This document shows, piece after piece, positions 19,513 through 27,925 of a stretch of 62,299 nt of DNA. A program made the position numbers and the translations under genes. Numbering within the stretch: position 1 is the first letter of the stretch; every line of letters starts with the position of its first letter. The notes beneath the pieces were generated by a model. It made no database searches. It was not told the origin of the DNA and saw only the letters and a program-made list of their open reading frames with translations. Location of the stretch: assembly GCA_016711045.1 (NCBI GenBank), contig JADJTT010000016.1, positions 1-62,299 of the forward strand, given 5' to 3'. This DNA comes from Saprospirales bacterium. Lineage in GTDB: Bacteria; Bacteroidota; Bacteroidia; Chitinophagales; Saprospiraceae.

Positions 19513-21766
19513 TTCCATCGCACACGTCACGGGGCGCTCGCGCTACCTCGACGATATCCCGGAGCAGAAAGGCACCCTGCATGCGGTGGTGTTCGGTTCG
19601 CCCGTGGCCCATGGCAGGATCACCGGGGCAGACCTGACGGAAGCTGCGCGTCTCCCCGGCGTGGTCGCCATTTTTTCCGCAGCCGATATTCCCGGCGAAA
19701 ACCAGATCGGCGGCATTATTCCCGACGAACCGCTCCTGGCAGACGGAACGGTTCATTTCCGGGGCCAGCCGGTCTTTGTTATCGTGGCCGAAAACGACTT
19801 CACCGCCCGGCAGGCCCGGTCGCTGATCCGCTTCGACTACGAACCCCTTCCCATTTGCACCGATGTGCAGGAAGCATTTGAAAAGCAATCCTTCCTCTTT
19901 CCTCCCCGTACCTTCCAGCTGGGCGATGTCGATGCCTGCTGGCCGGACTGTGCCGTGGTGGTGGAAGGAGAAGCGGCCACCGGCGCCCAGGAACACCTGT
20001 ACCTCGAGACCCAGGGCGCCTACGCGGTTCCACTGGAAAACGGGGCCATGAAAATTTACTCCTCCACCCAGGGTCCCACGCTGACCCAACGCATCGCTGG
20101 CCGGGTCCTTGACCTGCCCATGCACCAGATCGAGGTGGAGGTGGGAAGACTGGGCGGGGCGTTCGGCGGAAAAGAAGATCAGGCCACGGCCTGGGCCTGC
20201 CTGGCTACCCTCGCCGCCTGGCGCCTTCAACGGCCGGTAAAACTGGTGCTGCAGCGCCACGATGATATCTACATGACCGGCAAGAGACACCCCTATCGGT
20301 CGCATTTCAAGATCGGCTTGTCGAAAGACCTCCGCATCCTGGGCTATGAGGTGACCTTCCTGCAAGACGGCGGCGCCGCAGCCGACCTGTCGCCCGCCAT
20401 TTTAGAACGCACGCTGTTTCATACCACCAACGCCTATTTCATTCCCCACGTGAAAGCAACGGCCTATAGCTGCCGCACTAATGTGGCGCCGTATACGGCT
20501 TTCCGTGGTTTCGGAGGTCCCCAGGCTTTGTTTGTGATAGAAGCGGCCATAGCCAAAGCTGCGTTCGAACTGGGCATTCCCGCCTGGCAGATTCAGGAAA
20601 AGAACCTGCTGGCCGAGGGCGATGCATTTCCCTACGGCCAACTGGCCGAAAAACCCCACGCCCGGGCTTGTTGGGATACAGTCAAAACGGCTTATGCACT
20701 TCCCCTCCGGGAAAAAGAGATTGCCGAGTTCAACCGGCAATCCACCTGGCTGAAGAAAGGCCTGGCAATGATGCCGATCTGTTTCGGGATCTCTTTCACC
20801 AAAACCCCCATGAATCAGGCCGGCGCCCTGGTGCATATCTACCAGGACGGCAGTATCGGCCTCAATACCGGCGCGGTAGAGATGGGGCAGGGCGTCCATA
20901 CCAAGCTGGTGCAGGTAGCGGCTAAGGCCCTTTCCGTGGCCCCCCACCGCATCAAGATGGAGCCCACCGACACCAACCGGGTAGCTAACACCTCGCCCAC
21001 CGCCGCGAGTTCAGGCGCCGACCTCAACGGCAAAGCGGTGCAACATGCCTGCGCGCAGCTCCGCCAGCGGCTGCACGAAGCTGCGGGCAAACTCCTGCAG
21101 GCCGACCCGGACGCGATCGATATCCGCGAAGAGCAGGTCTGGCTGTCCGGTAAACCTACCGATCTCCGATGGGCGCAGCTTATCGCCGAGGCATTCCTTC
21201 AGCGGGTAAACCTCAGTGCGCAGGGGTATTACGCCACGCCGCATATTCATTTCGACAAATCCATCGAAAAGGGGAGTCCGTTCGCCTACCACGTGTACGG
21301 CGCTGCCCTCATAACCGCCACGGTCGACGTGCTCCGCGGACGCTACGAGCTCGATAGTGTGGAGATCGTACACGACTTCGGCAACAGCATGAACCCCGCG
21401 CTCGACCAGGGACAACTGGAAGGCGGTGTGGCCCAGGGCATCGGCTGGCTGACCCTCGAAGAAGTGCGCTACAATGCTGAAGGGCGCCTCCTTGCCGACT
21501 CCCTTTCCACCTACAAAGTACCAGACATGGGCAGCGCCCCGAAGCGCATCGACTATCAAATGTTGCAAGCAGAAGGCCCTCCATTGGCGATCCTGGGATC
21601 AAAAGCCACCGGAGAGCCGCCCTTCCTCTACGGCATCGGCGCCTACCATGCGCTGGTCAACGCCATGCAGGCATTCCGGCCCGGTTTGCAGCTCGATTTC
21701 GAAGCGCCTCTGACGCCCGAACGCGTGTTGATGGCGCTTTATCCACCTGAAAAAGAGCAGTCGTGA
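19499..21766 (+). CDS. xdhB: Xanthine dehydrogenase-type molybdenum-binding large subunit
   Basis: I start at the ATG at 19499 (MKHLDSIAHVTGRSRYLDDI), giving 755 residues; the frame is open further upstream, but that part lies inside xdhA. Molybdopterin-contact motifs are present: RLGGAFGGKEDQA, YTAFRGFGGPQ, VEMGQGVHTKLVQVA, and GSKATGEPPFLYGIGAYHA with the catalytic Glu. The product pairs with the FAD/Fe-S subunit to form the hydroxylase in the cytoplasm. Length and motif order are normal, and no frame break is seen. The end overlaps the GTG of the next gene (GTGA), showing translational coupling. Confidence 0.9.
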   Translation: MKHLDSIAHVTGRSRYLDDIPEQKGTLHAVVFGSPVAHGRITGADLTEAARLPGVVAIFSAADIPGENQIGGIIPDEPLLADGTVHFRGQPVFVIVAENDFTARQARSLIRFDYEPLPICTDVQEAFEKQSFLFPPRTFQLGDVDACWPDCAVVVEGEAATGAQEHLYLETQGAYAVPLENGAMKIYSSTQGPTLTQRIAGRVLDLPMHQIEVEVGRLGGAFGGKEDQATAWACLATLAAWRLQRPVKLVLQRHDDIYMTGKRHPYRSHFKIGLSKDLRILGYEVTFLQDGGAAADLSPAILERTLFHTTNAYFIPHVKATAYSCRTNVAPYTAFRGFGGPQALFVIEAAIAKAAFELGIPAWQIQEKNLLAEGDAFPYGQLAEKPHARACWDTVKTAYALPLREKEIAEFNRQSTWLKKGLAMMPICFGISFTKTPMNQAGALVHIYQDGSIGLNTGAVEMGQGVHTKLVQVAAKALSVAPHRIKMEPTDTNRVANTSPTAASSGADLNGKAVQHACAQLRQRLHEAAGKLLQADPDAIDIREEQVWLSGKPTDLRWAQLIAEAFLQRVNLSAQGYYATPHIHFDKSIEKGSPFAYHVYGAALITATVDVLRGRYELDSVEIVHDFGNSMNPALDQGQLEGGVAQGIGWLTLEEVRYNAEGRLLADSLSTYKVPDMGSAPKRIDYQMLQAEGPPLAILGSKATGEPPFLYGIGAYHALVNAMQAFRPGLQLDFEAPLTPERVLMALYPPEKEQS

Positions 21767-22248
21767 CCTGGCAATACACCCCGGCCAACATCCTGCGCGG
21801 CGCCCTCATCTACACGGCAGGAGACACAGTTGCGGCCCTCCTGTTGGGCGATTTCATGTGGAGTCGCCTGTTGGGTATTTCCCTGGTTGGGGCTACGTTT
21901 TATGCCCTGGAAATTCCCAATTATTTCAGCTGGATCGAGCGGCGCGTAGCGGCGCGCACGGGCATCTTGCCGGCCCTCCACAAAACGGCGTTGGCGATCC
22001 TCTATTTCAACCCGCTCTGGATTGCCCGCCACCTGTTTTTTATCGAGGTGTTTTCCGGCCATTGGGCCACCTTGTCGTGGGATCTGTTGCGCATCGCCTC
22101 CTTCTCCTTCTTGGCGAATATTCCGCTATCGCTCCTGGGTAATTATGTGATCCAGAACGTCGTACGCCTGCCGTGGCGCTTTTTCGCGAGCGCGGTGTTC
22201 TCGGCGTTGATGGCGATATATTATGCGCTGAGTATGGTTTTATTTTGA
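21763..22248 (+). CDS. Small integral membrane protein within the xdh operon
   Basis: The GTG start overlaps the xdhB stop by four bases. The 161 residues hold about four hydrophobic segments (residues 10-28, 36-55, 85-110 and 125-158). The run GDTVAALLLGDFMWSRLLGI and the later FNPLWIARHLFF resemble, weakly, the Mpv17/PMP22 pattern of small membrane proteins, but I would not assign that family without a profile search. Its place between xdhB and xdhC suggests a link to the hydroxylase, for example purine uptake or membrane tethering; this is inference. Confidence 0.6.
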   Translation: MTWQYTPANILRGALIYTAGDTVAALLLGDFMWSRLLGISLVGATFYALEIPNYFSWIERRVAARTGILPALHKTALAILYFNPLWIARHLFFIEVFSGHWATLSWDLLRIASFSFLANIPLSLLGNYVIQNVVRLPWRFFASAVFSALMAIYYALSMVLF

Positions 22249-22256
22249 AAATTAGT

Positions 22257-22354
22257 AACCGCAAAGGCGCCAAGGACGCAAAGAGGTTCAGCTTTGACAA
22301 CAAAAGTGAATTTGTAAAGCAAGATTTCTTTGCGCCCTTGGCGCCTTTGCGGTT
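22257..22354. repeat. 27-bp inverted repeat between xdh genes
   Basis: Left arm 22257-22283 and right arm 22328-22354 match at 26 of 27 positions, with the core CCGCAAAGGCGCCAAGG and a 44-nt loop. It lies between the membrane-protein stop and xdhC, inside the presumed operon. It could attenuate or protect the transcript, or be a dispersed intergenic element. Confidence 0.6.
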
Positions 22355-22369
22355 AAAAAAGAATACTGA

Positions 22370-22771
22370 ATGAAACTGTGGACTTTCATTTCCGCAAAAC
22401 TTCAATCCGGTCAGACGGTGCAGCTGTTGGTTGTTGTCGAGAGCAGGGGTAGCAGCCCCGGGCGACAGGGATTTAAGCTGGCGTTGGCGGCAGATGGGAG
22501 CTGGATCGGCACCATCGGAGGAGGCGTCATGGAACATACGATGCTGGAAAAAGCGGCTGAACTGCTGCGCGAAGGCGCTCCACATCCGGTGCTAGTGTAT
22601 CAGAACCACCATCCGGACGCTACGGAACATGCATCGGGGTTGAACTGCATGGGCAATCAGCGCATCGCCTTCGTGCCCCTTGGCGGGGCGGAGCTATCCA
22701 TTTTAGACAGGATAATAGCGGCCGTGGAGGAGGGGCGCCGGGGGTATTGCAACTCAGCCCGGAGGGCCTGA
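22370..22771 (+). CDS. xdhC: XdhC/CoxI-type chaperone, N-terminal fragment
   Basis: The ATG at 22370 starts the XdhC/CoxI N-terminal domain: QLLVVVESRGSSPGRQGFKL, then GSWIGTIGGGVMEHTMLEKA. The frame leaves the family sequence at the G run 22740-22744. With six G instead of five it continues RRGVLQLSPEGLNFQED into the next fragment. XdhC binds the molybdenum cofactor and loads it, after sulfuration, into the large subunit. The conserved role and the single homopolymer break make a sequence error likely. Confidence 0.8.
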   Translation: MKLWTFISAKLQSGQTVQLLVVVESRGSSPGRQGFKLALAADGSWIGTIGGGVMEHTMLEKAAELLREGAPHPVLVYQNHHPDATEHASGLNCMGNQRIAFVPLGGAELSILDRIIAAVEEGRRGYCNSARRA

Positions 22772-23331
22772 ATTTTCAGGAAGACACTTCATGGGCGGAA
22801 GGGCTGACGTTTAGGAGGGAGTCGGATACCGATTGGCTGTACGAAGAGCCGGTGGCCGATCCGCCCACCCTCTATATTTTTGGAGGCGGGCACGTGAGCC
22901 TGGCGTTGAGCCGGCAGTTCAGTTTCCTGGGCTTTCGCATCGCCCTGTTTGACGACCGGCCGGAGTTGGCGTTTTTTCGGGGTAATCCGTATACCTGGCG
23001 AAAAGAAGTAGTAGATTATCAGGACATCGGGCACCTCATCCCGGAAGGCCCGCAGGTTTACGTAGTCATCATGACGGCCGGTCATGCCAGCGATGGATGC
23101 GTATTGGAGCAGTTATTGGAAAAAAACGTGCGCTACCTGGGGATGCTGGGCAGCAAAGCCAAGGCGCACACGCTTTTTCAACAATTTCGGGAAAAAGGCA
23201 TTCCGGAGGAGGTGCTGGCGCGGGTATACACGCCCATAGGGTTACCGATCCGGAGCCGCACGCCGGAGGAGATCGCGGTCAGTATTGCCGCGGAGATCAT
23301 TCAGGTGAAGAATTTGAAAGGAAAAAATTAA
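22747..23331 (+). CDS. xdhC: XdhC/CoxI-type chaperone, C-terminal fragment
   Basis: This is the Rossmann-fold part of XdhC. It carries LYIFGGGHVSLALSRQFSFL, the nucleotide-binding glycine loop, then LFDDRPELA, VYVVIMTAGHASDGCVLEQL and LGMLGSKAKAHTLF. The only start in this frame is TTG 22747, which lies inside the other fragment, so it is a continuation rather than a separate gene. Its end overlaps the convergent phosphatase gene by four bases, leaving no room for a separate terminator. Confidence 0.8.
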   Translation: MQLSPEGLNFQEDTSWAEGLTFRRESDTDWLYEEPVADPPTLYIFGGGHVSLALSRQFSFLGFRIALFDDRPELAFFRGNPYTWRKEVVDYQDIGHLIPEGPQVYVVIMTAGHASDGCVLEQLLEKNVRYLGMLGSKAKAHTLFQQFREKGIPEEVLARVYTPIGLPIRSRTPEEIAVSIAAEIIQVKNLKGKN

Positions 23332-24086
23332 AACGAAAGCATTGCCCAAATACTGGCCAACCGGCTCTTCGGCCCTTTGACGGGTTCTCCGGATTTCAAT
23401 TCGTTATTTTCCACAAACGTAAGGGTACGGTCATCGAGATTGAAGGCGCAAAGAGCGCCGAGGCCGAGGCGCATGTAGGTGCTATCGGCATACACACAAC
23501 CGTTGTCGAGGCCCAGAAAATGGTGGGTGTCAAGGCTGCTGTGCTGTTCTTCGATCTCATGGTGGAACAGCGGAGTGTGTCCGTGTAAAATGACCCGGTC
23601 ACCCAGCCATTCGTGGTCGATTTGGGCATACCAGTCGCGGGTCCAAAGCAGGGCATTTTTATTGGCAAAGGGGTCTTCAAACTGAAAGTCGAGCCCGGCA
23701 TGCACGAGGATGTAATTATCTACTTCGAGGTAGAAATGCAGGTTGAGAAGAAAATCAATATACTTTTTGGGAACGTCGTGTGCTTGCTTGACACCAAAGC
23801 TTTTCAGGGTGGTTTTGCCCCCATTGGCGAGCCAGAAGGAATGGCTGACAGTATCCAGCATGGCATCCAGCATCATTTGATCGTGGTTGCCTCGCAGGCA
23901 GTGTACTTTATAGCCGGCTTCCTGCAGATCCAGAATGTAATCGATAAGGCCTTTGCTGTCGGGGCCACGATCAATAAAGTCGCCCAGAAGGTATAGTTCA
24001 TCCTCCAGTGAAAAGGCTATCTTATCTAAAAGTTTCTGAAAAGTGTTCAGGCAGCCATGTATGTCGGTAATGGCAAATCGGCGCAT
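23328..24086 (-). CDS. Serine/threonine protein phosphatase-type metallophosphoesterase
   Basis: The protein starts MRRFAITDIHGCLNTFQKLL with the metal motif DIHG. The other PPP motifs follow: LGDFIDRGPDSKGLIDYI (GDxxDRG), CLRGNHDQMM (GNHD), LVHAGLDF and ILHGHTPLF. The 252-residue length matches the small bacterial PPP phosphatases, which may act on phosphoproteins or dinucleoside tetraphosphates (ApaH-like). There is no signal peptide, so it is cytoplasmic. It is convergent with xdhC and divergent from the amidase gene; a long perfect palindrome lies in the divergent region. Confidence 0.85.
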   Translation of the reverse strand: MRRFAITDIHGCLNTFQKLLDKIAFSLEDELYLLGDFIDRGPDSKGLIDYILDLQEAGYKVHCLRGNHDQMMLDAMLDTVSHSFWLANGGKTTLKSFGVKQAHDVPKKYIDFLLNLHFYLEVDNYILVHAGLDFQFEDPFANKNALLWTRDWYAQIDHEWLGDRVILHGHTPLFHHEIEEQHSSLDTHHFLGLDNGCVYADSTYMRLGLGALCAFNLDDRTLTFVENNELKSGEPVKGPKSRLASIWAMLSF

Positions 24087-24194
24087 AGTTTTCTCAATCT
24101 CTTTTGAATACGTAAGTTTACATAAAACATCGCAAGTGGGGAAAAGGATATTTCAGTTTTGTCGGCCCCCATGCGGATTCTATATTTAAGAATT

Positions 24195-24246
24195 TATTAG
24201 TTAAGCATTCTCGGAGCCGCGCGGCTCCGAGAATGCTTAACTAATA
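24195..24246. repeat. 52-bp perfect palindrome between divergent genes
   Basis: Arms of 26 bp (24195-24220 and 24221-24246) meet without any loop; the core is CTCGGAGCCGCGCGGCTCCG and the ends are A/T-rich. It lies between the phosphatase start (24086) and the amidase start (24264), 17 bp before the amidase ATG. As RNA it would fold into a very stable hairpin that could block ribosome access to the amidase. Confidence 0.8.
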
Positions 24247-24263
24247 GTTTAAAATGTGTAGGT

Positions 24264-25895
24264 ATGAAACGAAGAACCTTTCTCCACCTCTCCACTTTTG
24301 GCGGATTGGCCTTACCCGGCCTGACACTTGCCGGTTGCATAGACAAAACGCCTTCTATGGGAGAAGAATCAACGGGTATTTCCACATTTGACCTGGATGA
24401 AACCTCCATTGAACTGCTTGGGCAGGCTATGGCGGAAGGACGGCTCAGCGCCAGGGCTATCACCGAGAAATACCTGGCTCGGATCCGGGAGATCGACCAG
24501 GGCCCGAACGGGCTAAACGCCGTTATCGAAGTGAACCCGGAAGCCCTGGCCCTCGCGGATACCCTCGACCGCGAGCGAGCCAACGGAAACCTGCGTGGTC
24601 CGCTGCACGGAATACCGGTGTTAATAAAAGACAATATCGACACGGCGGACAAGATGATGACCACTGCCGGCGCCCTGGCGCTGAACGGCAACATCGCCAG
24701 GCAGGACGCCTGGGTTGCAGCTCGATTACGTGCAGCCGGGGCTATCATTTTAGGAAAAACCAACCTCAGCGAATGGGCCAATTTCCGGTCTACCCGTTCG
24801 TCCAGCGGCTGGAGCAGCCGCGGCGGACAAACCCGCAATCCCTACGTGCTGAACCGCAATACCAGCGGTTCCAGTTCGGGATCAGCGGCAGGGGTGTCGG
24901 CCAATTTGTGCGTCGTGGCCATCGGCACCGAAACCAATGGCTCGGTGATCTCGCCGGCCTCGATATGCGGCATTGTGGGCATCAAACCTACGGTAGGCCT
25001 GGTGGGGCGTTCGGGCATTATTCCCATTTCCCATACGCAGGATACAGCAGGCCCGATGGCCCGGTCGGTCCGGGATGCGGCCATTCTGTTGGGGGCACTC
25101 ACCGGCGCCGACCCTCGCGACCCGGCTACGGTGGCGAGTGAAGGGAAAACCCATCCGGATTATACGGTCTTTCTCGATCCCCAAGGGCTAAAAGGGGCAC
25201 GTATCGGCGTAGACCGGAGCGCATTTGGTTTCCACGAAGGCGTCGATCGCGTGATGGAAAAAGCGATGGAGTCGATGCGAGCGCAGGGCGCTACCCTGAT
25301 CGACCTCGAGCGGGTATACGAGGGCGATACCGGCAATGAGGAATACCAGATCCTGCTCTACGAATTCAAAGACGGGGTGAATAAATACCTGGCGGGGGTA
25401 CCGGACGGAGTGCCTGTCCGCTCCCTGAGGGAGGTCATTGAGTACAACCTGGCTCATCCCGAAGAAAACCTGGCTTGGTTTGGGCAGGAAATATTGATCC
25501 AGGCCCAGGAAAAAGGCGACCTGACCACCCAGGAATACCTGGAGGCGCTGGAAAAGGTACACCGGCTGACCAGGGAAGCGGGTATTGATAAAGTCATGGC
25601 CGAACAGCAACTGGACGCCATCCTCGCGCCGGCCGAAGGTCCGGGCTGGACCACCGACCTGGTAAATGGCGATCGCTACATCAGTGGAGGCAACGGCTAC
25701 GGTACTGCAGCTATGGCGGGATACCCCAGTATTACGGTACCCGCCGGCGCCGTGCATGGGTTGCCCATTGGTATTTGCCTCTATGGAAAAGCCTGGACGG
25801 AACCTACGCTCCTGAAACTGGCCTATGCATTTGAGCAGGCTAGTCCTTCCCGCCTGGCGCCGTCCTTTTTACAGGAGCTGGAGTTTGGGGGATAA
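24264..25895 (+). CDS. Amidase signature family enzyme, exported lipoprotein
   Basis: The N-terminus MKRRTFLHLSTFGGLALPGL with RR and the following LAGC looks like a twin-arginine-type lipoprotein signal. The amidase signature is complete: catalytic Lys in GIPVLIKDNIDT, the Ser-rich loop GSSSGSAAGV with cis-Ser and nucleophile, and GTETNGSVISPASICGIVGI. The length of 543 is normal. The enzyme probably hydrolyses amide bonds in the periplasm; the substrate is unknown. It is related to glutamyl-tRNA amidotransferase GatA, but the export signal and lack of gatB/gatC nearby argue against that role. Confidence 0.85.
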   Translation: MKRRTFLHLSTFGGLALPGLTLAGCIDKTPSMGEESTGISTFDLDETSIELLGQAMAEGRLSARAITEKYLARIREIDQGPNGLNAVIEVNPEALALADTLDRERANGNLRGPLHGIPVLIKDNIDTADKMMTTAGALALNGNIARQDAWVAARLRAAGAIILGKTNLSEWANFRSTRSSSGWSSRGGQTRNPYVLNRNTSGSSSGSAAGVSANLCVVAIGTETNGSVISPASICGIVGIKPTVGLVGRSGIIPISHTQDTAGPMARSVRDAAILLGALTGADPRDPATVASEGKTHPDYTVFLDPQGLKGARIGVDRSAFGFHEGVDRVMEKAMESMRAQGATLIDLERVYEGDTGNEEYQILLYEFKDGVNKYLAGVPDGVPVRSLREVIEYNLAHPEENLAWFGQEILIQAQEKGDLTTQEYLEALEKVHRLTREAGIDKVMAEQQLDAILAPAEGPGWTTDLVNGDRYISGGNGYGTAAMAGYPSITVPAGAVHGLPIGICLYGKAWTEPTLLKLAYAFEQASPSRLAPSFLQELEFGG

Positions 25896-25984
25896 CCCGC
25901 TATTTATCAGCGCTTTTCACCAAAGGCCATTTTTTTTCCGTAAATTGCGGTGCTTTTGGAACTTTTTAACCATTTAATGACCTA

Positions 25985-26015
25985 AGTGACCGGGTGACTT
26001 ACTCACCCGGTCACT
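25985..26015. terminator. Hairpin downstream of the amidase gene
   Basis: AGTGACCGGGTGA (25985-25997) and its exact complement (26003-26015) enclose a 5-nt loop. It lies between the amidase stop and the helicase start. No T-tract follows, so it may be a rho-independent-like end, a processing signal or a repeat. Confidence 0.5.
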
Positions 26016-26045
26016 AGCCAATTAACTAGAATAACACTCGACAAT

Positions 26046-27332
<1,287 letters not shown>

Positions 27333-27366
27333 TTTTCTTCTATCAAACCTGCAAAATACAATCACT

Positions 27367-27915
27367 ATGGGGAAAACGAAGCTACAGACTGCCATTCAAT
27401 TCACCAAAAATCTCTTTACTACCGGCGCCTTTACGGAGACGAGCAGAGGGGTGGAGCTGGAGATTTGCACGAAACTGCCACAGGGCCCAAACAAAGTCGT
27501 CGTCGAATTTGGAATGGGGCATGGCAATATTACGAAAGAGATCCTGCGTAAGATCTCCCCGGATTCCAAAGTGTATAGCTTTGAAGTGAATCCGGAGTTC
27601 TGTGAATACGTAAAAAACGAAATTAAAGATAAACGGCTGGTGGTCGTCAACGACTCGGCTGAAAATATGAGCAAGCATATCGAAGGAATGGTTGATGCCT
27701 TTATTTCTTCCATTCCTTTTACGTTCATTCCAAAAGAGGTGGGAGATGAAATTATCAGGCTCTCTTTTGAAAGCACAAATCCCGGAGGCTATTTCAGCCA
27801 GGTGCTTTATTCGGGATTTCATTTTAAACGATTTGAGAAGGTGTACGACGAATGCCACATGAAAGTATTACGGAATATCCCGCTAGAGTTCATTTACCAT
27901 TGTAAAAAGCATTAA
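27367..27915 (+). CDS. Class I SAM methyltransferase, phospholipid/rRNA-type
   Basis: I take the ATG at 27367 (MGKTKLQTAIQFTKNLFTTG), since the upstream in-frame extension overlaps the helicase tail. SAM motif I is VVEFGMGHGNITKEIL at about residues 44-59. YSFEVNPEFCEYV and RLVVVNDSAENM follow. The 182-residue length and sequence resemble the KsgA-like group that includes phospholipid N-methyltransferases. The substrate cannot be told from sequence alone. It is convergent with the giant surface-protein gene, 10 bp away. Confidence 0.75.
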   Translation: MGKTKLQTAIQFTKNLFTTGAFTETSRGVELEICTKLPQGPNKVVVEFGMGHGNITKEILRKISPDSKVYSFEVNPEFCEYVKNEIKDKRLVVVNDSAENMSKHIEGMVDAFISSIPFTFIPKEVGDEIIRLSFESTNPGGYFSQVLYSGFHFKRFEKVYDECHMKVLRNIPLEFIYHCKKH

Positions 27916-27925
27916 TCGCCCCCAC

